The notes beneath the pieces were generated by a model. It saw only the letters and a list, made by a program, of their open reading frames with translations. It made no database searches and had not been told where the DNA came from. From DASWHX01 sp036397995 (GTDB lineage Bacteria > Bacteroidota > Bacteroidia > Cytophagales > Cyclobacteriaceae): a stretch of 6,758 nucleotides of DNA. Positions 1 to 6,373 of the stretch are shown here, piece after piece. The first letter of the stretch is position 1. Each line of letters starts with the position of its first letter. Position numbers and translations under genes: made by a program. Location of the stretch: positions 1 through 6,758 of the forward strand of contig DASWHX010000205.1 of the NCBI GenBank assembly GCA_036397995.1. The letters are read 5' to 3'.

Positions 1-74
<74 letters not shown>

Positions 75-84
75 ATATGAGGCA

Positions 85-116
85 CAAAATTAGTTCACTT
101 ATCGCTTAAAACCAAA
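85..116 (-). promoter_or_regulatory. Bacteroidota sigma-A type promoter of tRNA-fMet
   Basis: On the minus strand, TTTG (116-113) is followed by a 20-base spacer and TAATTTTG (92-85), an exact match to the Bacteroidota consensus of -33 TTTG and -7 TAnnTTTG. The expected transcription start is only a few bases before the mature tRNA 5' end at 74, as expected for a tRNA gene. The same spacing is seen in two other promoters in this window. Confidence 0.85.
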
Positions 117-170
117 CTGCGCCGATTACCGGAATTAACTATCATCGCCCGTGTCTTCCTAAACAACATT

Positions 171-188
171 CATTGGCTGCTCCCAATG
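171..188 (-). terminator. Possible stem-loop after the permease gene
   Basis: CATTGG (171-176) and CCAATG (183-188) form a perfect six-base stem with a six-base loop, starting two bases after the permease stop codon (192-190). The following minus-strand sequence is only moderately T-rich, so this is a weak terminator candidate rather than a canonical one. It could also just protect the 3' end of the mRNA. Confidence 0.35.
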
Positions 189-189
189 T

Positions 190-2793
190 CTATTCATTCC
201 TGAGCCATTTCACCGGATTTGTAATCGCGGTGTTGATGGTTGTGTACAGTGAACTTAACAGCACAATCAACAGGATGGAAAAACCACCGGTTATAAAAGT
301 AATTATACCCATATTTATTTTATAAGCAAACTGCTCCAGCCACCAGTTTGTTAAATAATAGGACAGCGGAATCGAAATCACAAAACTTATAATAACCATA
401 ATAGCAAAATGCCTGCTTATTAGTATTATCACATTCAACACTGAACTTCCCAAAACTTTCCTTATCGCGATTTCTTTGGTTTTCTTTTTTGTATAGTGGA
501 CTGCCAACGCGAAAATTCCTGAAATGGTGAGCAAAAGGGACAGCGCACAAAAGATGAAGATCAAAGTTTGCAATTTATTTTCCGCATTATATAAGGTTTC
601 AAAACGGTGACTTAGAAATTCAAACTCAGCTTTGGGAAGGTTAGAATAAACTTCACCATACACCTTATTAATGTTTCTCAATACTCCTTCAATTTTACCG
701 GCTTCGAAACGAATTGCCAGGTAACTTCTCGCCCTCGGTTCCCGGTATATAGCAAGTGGACTCACTTCTTCGTGCAGGGTTTCAAAGTTGAAATTCTTCA
801 CAATTCCCACAACCTCGGCGGTATCACCTCCCCAGGCGAGATTTCTGCCGATAGGGTCAACTTCTTCCACTTCAAAATAAGCCTTAACAGCTTCTTCATT
901 TAATATCCATTCGCCTTTGGGCTCGTTGGAATTTTTTGTAAACCCCCGGCCTTTGATAATCTGCAGATCAAATGATTCGATAAATGATTCGCTCGTAAGC
1001 AACAGCCTGTTGGTCGGAGATATTCCTGAACTTACATCAGTAACTCCTTCCCGCATAATTCTGTAACCCGGAATTGAAGAGGAGTGTGATACTTCAATAA
1101 TACCAGGAACGCGCTTCAGTTCACTTTCGAATACATCCAGCTTTACATTCATGGAGTAGTTCAGCCGGGTAGTAATTACCTGGTCTTTTTCAAAACCCAA
1201 ATCCCTCTCCCTTATAAATTGAGATTGCCTGTAAATTATTATGGAGCCAATTATTAAAATCGCGGAAATCACAAACTGAACAATAGAAAGAATTTGCCTG
1301 GTGTCGCCGGTTTTTGTACCTGCATTACTCATGTTTGATTTTAGAATTTCGGCAGGCTTAAACTTTGAAATAATCATAGAAGGGTAAATTCCGCAAATTA
1401 ATCCTGCCACCAACACCAGAATTACTACCGGAAGTATTATATCCGGCTGCCACAATGAAAAAGGCAAAGGCAACCCTGATAGTTCTCTGAAGAATGGGAG
1501 AATTAAATAAACAAGGCTTATCCCTAATAAAGAAGAAATTATAACCTGAAGATATGACTCGGAAAGAAATTGAACAGCCAGGCTCCCTTTTGAAGCTCCA
1601 ATCGACTTTCTTATTCCCACCTCCCGGCCTCTGTCCGAAGATTTAGCCAGGGTAAGATTAATGAAATTAAGCATTGAAATTATGAGGACAAAAAATCCCG
1701 CAAATGAAAAAATGTACAGATAATTAATATTTGCATTTACTGACAATTCCTTTTCACCATTAGAATACAAGTGGATTTTTTCCAGGGGCATGAAAATTGT
1801 TTTTAAACTGGAATCATCTTCCATCTTATATTGTTTTATGTATTCAGCCTCAATTCCGGCTCCAATGGAATTCAAATCCGAACCGGGTTTCATCAAAAGG
1901 TATGCATAAGTTCCCCAATTTGACCAACTTCGGTTGTACTCCGGATTCTCAAAATAAATAGAGGCAAGAAAATCAAATTGAAGATGAGAATTCGAAGGAG
2001 GATCTTTAATTACTCCCGTAACTTCTCTTGGTTCACCACGGTCAAATTCAAAAAGCAATTGTTTCCCTACCGCTTCATTATTTCCAAAATATTTTTTTGC
2101 AGAAGATTCAGTTAAAACTACCGAATGTGGATTAGTAAGCGACTTATCCGGACTTCCAGCTACGAACTCGTAATCGAAAACCTTAAAAACTGTTGAATCG
2201 GAAAATAAAATTTCATCTTCCATAAAAACCTTCTCATCAAGCCGAACCAGGGTTGATGCCGGGCTAAAGCGGACCATGGAAATTACTGCCTGAAAATTCT
2301 CGGATGCGTAAACGCCTGCAGCCCTCGGCACTGCAGCCCATATTTTGTCGGGTGTTTGGTGTTGCAGCCGATAAATTTGTTCTGAATTCTGAAAGGATTT
2401 CTCATAACTCAGCTCATAGCGGACATAAATCCAGCAGAGCAAAGAAACTGCAATTCCAATTACAAGATTACTGAGTCTTATTATTGAAAAAAGTTTATCC
2501 TTTCTCAACGATCTTACTAAGAGATTCAAATAGCTTTTATGCATGATGTAATAGTTTGATTCGACATATTTTTTTTTCTGCATCCGTTTTCGTCTTTTTA
2601 CACCATACGAAAACAGCAAACTCAAAATTTGTTTGTTATATTCCCACGCCGCGGTTTTTTTTCCTAATTCTGAATTCCTATAGAATATCTCGTCCAGATC
2701 CCCAATTAAATCCTCTACTGTGTCTGAACCATAAAGCCATTCTAAAACCTGTCTTAACCTTTTCGGCGGAGATGTGTTATTCGTTTCTCTCAT
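190..2793 (-). CDS. FtsX/MacB-type ABC transporter permease with N-terminal permease-prefix domain
   Basis: An 867-residue inner-membrane protein. Residues about 7-77 form the soluble permease-prefix region found in Bacteroidota permeases. Helix TM1 (about 107-125) is followed by a MacB-like periplasmic core (about 126-355), three helices of a first FtsX unit (about 359-472) with the cytoplasmic motif REVGIRKSIGAS (390-401), TM5 (about 503-522), a second periplasmic domain, and a second FtsX unit (from about 743) with the matching motif KEIAIRKVLGSS (773-784). Two complete FtsX units in one chain are typical of this family. FtsX/MacB permeases couple cytoplasmic ATP hydrolysis to mechanical work on lipids, peptides or drugs in the envelope; no ATPase gene is in the window. 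A longer frame opens with TTG at 2832, but I prefer the ATG at 2793 because it overlaps the PadR stop as ATGA and the prefix domain starts right after it. The substrate cannot be inferred. The family is certain; the start is very likely. Confidence 0.93.
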   Translation of the reverse strand: MRETNNTSPPKRLRQVLEWLYGSDTVEDLIGDLDEIFYRNSELGKKTAAWEYNKQILSLLFSYGVKRRKRMQKKKYVESNYYIMHKSYLNLLVRSLRKDKLFSIIRLSNLVIGIAVSLLCWIYVRYELSYEKSFQNSEQIYRLQHQTPDKIWAAVPRAAGVYASENFQAVISMVRFSPASTLVRLDEKVFMEDEILFSDSTVFKVFDYEFVAGSPDKSLTNPHSVVLTESSAKKYFGNNEAVGKQLLFEFDRGEPREVTGVIKDPPSNSHLQFDFLASIYFENPEYNRSWSNWGTYAYLLMKPGSDLNSIGAGIEAEYIKQYKMEDDSSLKTIFMPLEKIHLYSNGEKELSVNANINYLYIFSFAGFFVLIISMLNFINLTLAKSSDRGREVGIRKSIGASKGSLAVQFLSESYLQVIISSLLGISLVYLILPFFRELSGLPLPFSLWQPDIILPVVILVLVAGLICGIYPSMIISKFKPAEILKSNMSNAGTKTGDTRQILSIVQFVISAILIIGSIIIYRQSQFIRERDLGFEKDQVITTRLNYSMNVKLDVFESELKRVPGIIEVSHSSSIPGYRIMREGVTDVSSGISPTNRLLLTSESFIESFDLQIIKGRGFTKNSNEPKGEWILNEEAVKAYFEVEEVDPIGRNLAWGGDTAEVVGIVKNFNFETLHEEVSPLAIYREPRARSYLAIRFEAGKIEGVLRNINKVYGEVYSNLPKAEFEFLSHRFETLYNAENKLQTLIFIFCALSLLLTISGIFALAVHYTKKKTKEIAIRKVLGSSVLNVIILISRHFAIMVIISFVISIPLSYYLTNWWLEQFAYKINMGIITFITGGFSILLIVLLSSLYTTINTAITNPVKWLRNE

Positions 2794-3122
2794 ATTTCTT
2801 TTAATGAGAGATCTGTTTTTGAGTTTTCCCAAAGTTTATCTCTCAAATTCCTGATAGTATGAAGAGCAATCTTACCCTGACGTGTCAATCTAAAATATCT
2901 TTTTCTTCGACCGCCGCGCACTTTTGTGGCTCCTCCCATATGTGATTCAATAAAACCTTTATCTTCAAGCCTGCCAAGAGTAGCATGAAGCGCTCCCAGA
3001 CTGATGCCGCGATTGGCTGTTTTTTCAATTTCATCCTTTATTAAAACCCCATAGGCATTATCACCAAGCACCGCAACCGTTAGAAGCACTAATTCTTCAA
3101 ATTCACCGATAAATCCTTTCAT
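2790..3122 (-). CDS. PadR-family transcriptional repressor
   Basis: A 110-residue winged helix-turn-helix protein of the short PadR subfamily. The signature is clear: an N-terminal helix (FEELVLLTVAVLG, about 8-20), YGVLIKDEIEK (24-34), the recognition-helix stretch with GALHATLGRLEDKGFIES (43-60), and a basic wing with GGRRKRYFRLTRQGK (70-84). The C terminus is a short helix for dimerisation. PadR proteins are usually local repressors that bind an operator near their own promoter, often released by a small molecule or stress. It is the first gene of a two-gene operon and ends in an ATGA overlap with the permease. This pairing resembles the PadR-linked duplicated orphan permeases described in Acidobacteria, so its likely target is this operon. 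The ATG is preceded by AAGGA only two bases away, closer than usual. Confidence 0.93.
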   Translation of the reverse strand: MKGFIGEFEELVLLTVAVLGDNAYGVLIKDEIEKTANRGISLGALHATLGRLEDKGFIESHMGGATKVRGGRRKRYFRLTRQGKIALHTIRNLRDKLWENSKTDLSLKEI

Positions 3123-3123
3123 A

Positions 3124-3140
3124 ATCCTTGATACGAGGAT
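3124..3140. promoter_or_regulatory. Inverted repeat at the PadR start, candidate operator
   Basis: ATCCT (3124-3128) and AGGAT (3136-3140) are perfect inverted arms separated by seven bases. They sit immediately before the PadR ATG and include its Shine-Dalgarno-like AAGGA. A dimeric regulator could bind here, or the hairpin could affect translation of the regulator. Assignment to PadR is inference from position. Confidence 0.3.
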
Positions 3141-3180
3141 TTGGGCTATTTGTTTCTATTTTTAATATAAAATAAGAGAT

Positions 3181-3204
3181 CTTTCAGGAAAGGCAACATC
3201 CTGA
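3181..3204. promoter_or_regulatory. Overlapping inverted repeats, candidate PadR operator
   Basis: Two dyads overlap: CTTTC-AG-GAAAG (3181-3192) and TCAGGA (3184-3189) with TCCTGA (3199-3204), nine bases apart. They are about 60-80 bases upstream of PadR, where its promoter should be. No TTTG/TAnnTTTG promoter with the right spacing was found here, so the PadR start of transcription stays unplaced. The AGGA/TCCT core is shared with the dyad at 3124-3140, which would suit two sites for one regulator. Confidence 0.35.
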
Positions 3205-3227
3205 GACAAATAGTAATTTATTGTTTT

Positions 3228-3253
3228 GTTTCGCGTTTTGCGAAATGCGAAAC
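3228..3253. repeat. Nested inverted repeat with two alternative hairpins
   Basis: The arm GTTTCGC (3228-3234) can pair with the near copy GCGAAA (3240-3245, five-base loop) or the far copy GCGAAAC (3247-3253, twelve-base loop). It lies in the divergent region between PadR and the DUF2784 gene. A palindrome, CCCCATGGGG (3257-3266), follows directly. Possible uses are an operator or a transcribed hairpin; nothing in the sequence decides. Confidence 0.4.
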
Positions 3254-3320
3254 CCACCCCATGGGGACCCTAGCTGGCGCATTCTATGATAAAGGCAAAT
3301 TTCACTACCTTAGAATATCA

Positions 3321-3710
3321 ATGCCTACAGCGCTCTACCAATTTGCAGACTTTTTCTTTTTCGCGTTTCATTCAGCGCTTATTTTATTCAACTCTTTGGG
3401 CTGGCTTTTTCAAAAAACTCGTTTTTACAATTTAATTACTCTCTCCCTTACTGCATTTTCCTGGTTCATTCTTGGAATTTGGTATGGTTGGGGATATTGT
3501 TTTTGCACTGACTGGCATTGGAATGTCCGGGAAAAACTTGGGTTCATTGACCACACAAATTCCTATGTTGATCTACTGCTCATAAAAATAACGGGTATAG
3601 ACTTCCCTAATTCCCTGGTTGATACCGCTACTGTAACTGTATTCACCGTAAGTCTTATCATGAGTGTTTGGTTGAATGTCCGCGATTTCAGGAACAAGAA
3701 TCATAAATAA
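3321..3710 (+). CDS. DUF2784-type small integral membrane protein
   Basis: A 129-residue protein with three probable membrane helices (about 5-27, 38-58 and 100-120) and a short basic C-terminal tail. The aromatic segment following helix 2, YGWGYCFCTDWHW (55-67) with cysteines 60 and 62, then REKLG, matches my recollection of Bacteroidota DUF2784 proteins, as does the opening FADFFFFAFHSALILFN. Its function is unknown. The frame is open from an ATG at 3261, but the extra 20 residues are polar, lie before the family's usual start, and that ATG sits inside a GC-rich palindrome. The ATG at 3321 is therefore preferred. It is divergent from the PadR operon and may share its control region, although no promoter of its own was found. 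Family recalled without a search. Confidence 0.8.
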   Translation: MPTALYQFADFFFFAFHSALILFNSLGWLFQKTRFYNLITLSLTAFSWFILGIWYGWGYCFCTDWHWNVREKLGFIDHTNSYVDLLLIKITGIDFPNSLVDTATVTVFTVSLIMSVWLNVRDFRNKNHK

Positions 3711-3733
3711 TTAATCTTCCGTCTAAATTGGTA

Positions 3734-3754
3734 TTCGTTTCTTCAGTAAGCGAA
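3734..3754. repeat. Stem-loop downstream of the DUF2784 gene
   Basis: TTCGTTT (3734-3740) pairs with AAGCGAA (3748-3754) through seven pairs including one G:U, with a seven-base loop, 24 bases after the DUF2784 stop. There is no T tract on either strand, so a role as intrinsic terminator is weakly supported. Confidence 0.25.
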
Positions 3755-3946
3755 AACACTGTGAGATAACATGGTGACATCATCCTTCATAATGAATAAG
3801 ATTTCCTCATCTTGCCTCCCGAGTTCATTGTAATCTGCTGTCCGGTGAAGCCAAATGCGTTTTTCTTTGGAAAGGAAACTCAAGTTATTCGCAATAACAT
3901 CCCTTGCATCTATCTTCGAACAACTCTTTTGCATAATGTTTTCCAT
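3743..3946 (-). CDS. Doubtful short ORF, hypothetical protein
   Basis: A 67-residue reading frame with ATG at 3946 and an A-rich stretch before it. The product is charged and soluble, with a balanced residue composition (KIDARDVIANNLSFLSKEKR, then RQDEEILFIMKDD) more protein-like than the opposite-strand frame over the same bases. I recognise no family. It has no signal peptide, membrane helix or identifiable promoter, and its end overlaps a stem-loop. It could be a real small protein, the remnant of a longer gene, or chance. It is listed because it is the best coding candidate in the 402-base gap between 3711 and 4112. Confidence 0.25.
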   Translation of the reverse strand: MENIMQKSCSKIDARDVIANNLSFLSKEKRIWLHRTADYNELGRQDEEILFIMKDDVTMLSHSVFAY

Positions 3947-3983
3947 TTTAGAAGTAAAATCCGGGTAAATTTACTACCTAACA

Positions 3984-4001
3984 TTGACTTTAAAGAGTCA
4001 A
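3984..4001. repeat. Perfect inverted repeat TTGACT/AGTCAA
   Basis: TTGACT (3984-3989) and AGTCAA (3996-4001) flank six bases, with CTTTAAAG palindromic in the centre. It lies about 110 bases before the secreted-protein gene at 4113. TTGACT followed 17 bases later by TAGATT resembles a classical sigma-70 promoter, but Bacteroidota do not normally use that consensus. An operator or a chance hairpin are both possible. Confidence 0.35.
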
Positions 4002-4023
4002 GTTATTAGATTCTGGTATCGCT

Positions 4024-4046
4024 TGTTGGTCGAAAAAACACCAACA
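4024..4046. repeat. Hairpin TGTTGGT/ACCAACA, possible dispersed palindrome
   Basis: TGTTGGT (4024-4030) and ACCAACA (4040-4046) are perfect seven-base inverted arms around a nine-base A-rich loop. On the minus strand the loop is T-rich (GTTTTTTCG). A similar but imperfect element on the plus strand at 6244-6265 shares the GTYGGTG, T-rich loop and ACCAA layout. It is in the leader region of the secreted-protein gene at 4113. Confidence 0.5.
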
Positions 4047-4112
4047 TCGGAGAGGTATAGTTTTCTTCATTTTTCATTAACTTTGATTAACGTTGCTTAA
4101 CCCCATTAGTTA

Positions 4113-4754
4113 ATGAAGAAGATTCTATACTTCTTTTTTCTGATTACACTTGTTCCTTTTTTAAGCTACTCCCAGCAAAGACAACAAGGGTCTGGGGATA
4201 TTTCTCTTTCCGTTAATCTTGTCACTTCCTCATTGCCTATGAAAATGAAGGAATATAAAGATGAAAATCTCATTCCCAGGTTTTTTGAATTTAATTTTGA
4301 AAAATGGTTTAAGAATCTCTCTTTAACAGGAAGTGTAAGAACATTTGAGGCTAGCAAATTAAAATGGGCTTACAGAGTTTCATCCCAACCTCTAAATATT
4401 GATCACATCTCAACCAATTTTGAGCTTCGTAGAGTTGAACTAAATCTGTTCCTTGGTGCAAGAGTAAATATATCTTCTAAATTTCAAGTTCAAGTACAGA
4501 CCGGAATTATCAATTCGGCAGGTAATGAAATCGTGGATGTCCTTCAATATGCTATCGCTAATGGTATTTTGATGAGTGGAGAAGTTCATTCATCAAAAAA
4601 TAAAACATATTACGATTTTGGTGGTCAAGCCAACCTTTTGATTTTATTTAAAGTTAGCCAACTGGTTCAGATTAACTTATTTGGTGGATCCGGAATGTTC
4701 GTTGATGGCCGGACAAGAATTGAAGGAGGTGTAGGCACCAAGTTTAGCTTTTGA
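4113..4754 (+). CDS. Secreted, probably outer-membrane beta-barrel protein of unknown family
   Basis: A 213-residue protein with a clear signal peptide: MKK, a hydrophobic run through residue 17, and probable cleavage after LSYS (residue 20). The mature part alternates polar and hydrophobic residues in strands, for example RRVELNLFLGARVNI (106-120) and, near the C terminus, QANLLILFKVSQLVQINLFGG. It ends in a strand with a terminal phenylalanine (GGVGTKFSF), the usual outer-membrane barrel signature. About 190 mature residues would suit an eight-stranded barrel. I cannot name a family. The ATG at 4113 is the first in frame and starts the signal peptide directly. No TTTG/TAnnTTTG promoter was found upstream; two hairpins lie in the preceding 130 bases. 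It is probably transcribed alone. Confidence 0.75.
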   Translation: MKKILYFFFLITLVPFLSYSQQRQQGSGDISLSVNLVTSSLPMKMKEYKDENLIPRFFEFNFEKWFKNLSLTGSVRTFEASKLKWAYRVSSQPLNIDHISTNFELRRVELNLFLGARVNISSKFQVQVQTGIINSAGNEIVDVLQYAIANGILMSGEVHSSKNKTYYDFGGQANLLILFKVSQLVQINLFGGSGMFVDGRTRIEGGVGTKFSF

Positions 4755-4792
4755 ATTGTTGAAAGCTGAGCGCAGGGATAAAACAGTAAAAA

Positions 4793-4915
4793 ATGAGTGA
4801 GAGATTCTTTTCCAATGATTCTTTGCTGATACTTAATGAAGCCAGGGAGGTTATCCAATATGACCGTTTGATTATTCTTGAAGAAAACCAAAAGAAGGGG
4901 AAATCGAATCAGTAA
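4793..4915 (+). CDS. Doubtful 40-residue ORF, hypothetical
   Basis: ATG at 4793, preceded by an A-rich stretch typical of Bacteroidota start regions and by an in-frame TAA at 4787-4789. The product begins MSERFFSNDSLLILNEAREV and continues as a likely charged helix (YDRLIILEENQKKGK). Composition is protein-like and helical, but no family is recognised. It lies 38 bases after the secreted-protein gene on the same strand, so it could be its second cistron. It ends seven bases inside the convergent lipoprotein gene. It may be a small protein or a gene remnant. Confidence 0.35.
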   Translation: MSERFFSNDSLLILNEAREVIQYDRLIILEENQKKGKSNQ

Positions 4916-5487
4916 ACTTCACATTCACCGTAATCAAATCTTCCATACGATACATCCAAATTACCATGTATAGGATCACTAACAAGAAACCCAAATGTCC
5001 CCGCAATAGATATTCTTTGTCCGCTCACATTAATTTTCTTGAAATAAATTTGACCAACCCCGCTGCTTGAATTCAATTGATATCTGGATGAACGCAGATA
5101 TCCTTTATTATTGACACCATCTAAAATAATTTTTGAACCATTTAACCTTGCAAAGTCTTCTGGAGAGGAAATATTGGAAGTCAGTATATCAAATATTAAA
5201 TCGGTTTCGACACCAGATAATTTACCTGTGAGTTTTAGTTTAATCCTATCGCCGGAATCATAAAAGTAAATTGATGGAAACCCGAAATCATAACCTGGAC
5301 TAATAAATCCGGTTTCTGAAGTAGCAATACTTTTCCAAACGATTTTATTCACAAAGGCGCCAGCTACGTCGTTGCCTGTTTCTGTGTACATTGGAAGTCT
5401 GGGATCAATTGGATCGGGAACAAATACTCCCGTGAAATTACATGCCGTAGATAATGAGAGAGCCAATAAGAATGCTTTATTTTTCAT
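4909..5487 (-). CDS. DUF6252-like lipoprotein
   Basis: A 192-residue protein with a lipoprotein signal peptide (LLALSLSTAC, lipidated Cys16), so anchored in a membrane and probably the outer one. The mature part opens with the motif LPMYTETGNDVAGAFVNKIVW (31-51), resembling the 'LPPxTxTGxNTFGxxVNGxxW' start of Bacteroidota DUF6252-type lipoproteins. It closes with IAGTFGFLVSDP (161-172) and GRFD (182-185), matching that family's usual 'GTFEF...GRFD' end. The function of the family is unknown. It is the second gene of an operon: its ATG lies 11 bases inside the end of the barrel gene, which indicates translational coupling. Family assignment rests on remembered motifs. Confidence 0.8.
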   Translation of the reverse strand: MKNKAFLLALSLSTACNFTGVFVPDPIDPRLPMYTETGNDVAGAFVNKIVWKSIATSETGFISPGYDFGFPSIYFYDSGDRIKLKLTGKLSGVETDLIFDILTSNISSPEDFARLNGSKIILDGVNNKGYLRSSRYQLNSSSGVGQIYFKKINVSGQRISIAGTFGFLVSDPIHGNLDVSYGRFDYGECEVY

Positions 5488-6097
5488 CGTAAATTTCAGT
5501 GATTCTCACTTTTATCCCGAACAATAAACTACGATTTTTTACATCGTGAATTTCTTCAATAAAATTTCCTAATTTGTCAAACATGTAATAGTTATAGACA
5601 GGTTTCAAACCGAGGAAATAATGAAAATAAATACCTGCTCTTCTATTTTCAAATAAATTGATACCTGAAATCCATGAAATATCGAATTCGCTATACTTAG
5701 CCTCAAATTGTGGGCCACTTGCATCAGCAAGGACTTCATACGAAAAGCCATTTTGAATGGATAAAAATCTGAAGGAATATTTTGCTAGAAGCGTAGAAGT
5801 GATGTAAGCAAGACTTGCCTCGTGTTTAAATGATCCGATTGTTTGTGTGTATCCTCTTGTAATCAACGCAGATTGCTTTTCCAGAGAAAATTTGGATGAC
5901 TTTCGAAGGGGTTTAAAATTCATTGCAGCACCTAAATGAATGCCGGGTGTGCCTTTAACAGAACCTACAAGATTTTGTTGTTTTATCATGTTTTTGCTAA
6001 AACCACCAAGCATATAAAATTGCGAGAGTGCATTCTGTGGGATCACAATAAATAAAAAGAACCCCAGGAAAATTTTTTGAGTGCAGCTTGAAATCAC
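5477..6097 (-). CDS. PorT-like outer-membrane beta-barrel protein
   Basis: A 206-residue protein with a signal peptide (hydrophobic core about 9-20, probable cleavage after ALS, residue 25). The mature protein has alternating beta strands in the order typical of the PorT / outer-membrane beta-barrel family: a GGFS opening, PGIHLGAAMNF (51-61), strands ending in AKYSFRFLSIQNGFSYEV, FDISWISGINLF, and a last strand LLFGIKVRI. It probably forms an eight-stranded barrel with the lipoprotein encoded downstream as partner. The start codon is GTG at 6097; a TAA in frame at 6101-6103 forbids a longer form, and the next ATG lies beyond the signal peptide. A consensus promoter is about 45 bases upstream. 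Transport or adhesion substrates cannot be inferred. Confidence 0.8.
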   Translation of the reverse strand: MISSCTQKIFLGFFLFIVIPQNALSQFYMLGGFSKNMIKQQNLVGSVKGTPGIHLGAAMNFKPLRKSSKFSLEKQSALITRGYTQTIGSFKHEASLAYITSTLLAKYSFRFLSIQNGFSYEVLADASGPQFEAKYSEFDISWISGINLFENRRAGIYFHYFLGLKPVYNYYMFDKLGNFIEEIHDVKNRSLLFGIKVRITEIYDEK

Positions 6098-6141
6098 GCT
6101 TTAGATTGACATTACTTTATATAATATAGGAAAAAAACTGT

Positions 6142-6173
6142 TAAATATATAAATATTCCTATTAAATCCCAAA
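6142..6173 (-). promoter_or_regulatory. Bacteroidota-type promoter of the barrel/lipoprotein operon
   Basis: On the minus strand, TTTG (6173-6170) is followed by 20 bases and TATATTTA (6149-6142), which matches TAnnTTTG at all but the last base. Transcription should start near 6136, giving a leader of about 40 bases before the GTG at 6097. Confidence 0.7.
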
Positions 6174-6176
6174 TTT

Positions 6177-6373
6177 CTCAAATTTGTGCTGAATCCGTCA
6201 ATCAAAATTAAAAACCCAAAACCTTATGTTGTCCCTAGACGCAGTCGGTGTTCTTTTTACCAAACGGCCATTACGTAATCAACTAACTCAGCTCTTGATG
6301 TTTTTCCACCAATAAGCTAAACACAGTTAGATAACTTCATTTCATTAACCATCAAAATGAACCAGAAAAAATC
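6177..6373. other. Gene-free stretch with palindromes
   Basis: No coding frame is convincing here. It contains the imperfect hairpin GTCGGTG...ACCAAAC (6244-6265), a perfect ten-base palindrome ATTACGTAAT (6270-6279), and distant inverted arms CTAACT (6283-6288) and AGTTAG (6325-6330), with AGCT (6290-6293, 6315-6318) inside each. It borders the 3' end of the transposase relic, so it may be the old flank of that element. Confidence 0.4.
6244..6265 (+). repeat. Imperfect hairpin similar to that at 4024-4046
   Basis: GTCGGTG (6244-6250), a T-rich middle, and ACCAAAC (6259-6265). Compared with the minus-strand reading of 4046-4024, it keeps GTYGGTGTT, the T-rich loop and ACCAA, but the stem has decayed. 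It lies about 110 bases beyond the stop of the transposase relic. Confidence 0.3.

Noticed and set aside
2556..2804. 82-residue plus-strand ORF antisense to the permease
   Set aside because: It is antisense to the well-supported permease-prefix coding region; composition is that of a shadow frame.
2794..2832. TTG-initiated N-terminal extension of the permease
   Set aside because: It would lie wholly inside PadR, and the ATG at 2793 gives a standard ATGA coupling.
3261..3320. N-terminal extension of the DUF2784 protein
   Set aside because: The 20 residues are polar, precede the family start, and the ATG arises from a palindrome.
3812..4009. 65-residue plus-strand ORF
   Set aside because: Opposite to a frame with more protein-like composition, runs through the 3984-4001 dyad, and shows no domain or start signal.
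4082..4113. TTTG followed by a TAGTTAAT-like -7 element before the 4113 gene
   Set aside because: The -7 element would overlap the start codon, which places the transcription start inside the gene.
4746..4767. AGCTTT/AAAGCT stem-loop over the stop of the 4113 gene
   Set aside because: The stem is AT-rich with a ten-base loop and no T tract follows, so I do not call a terminator.
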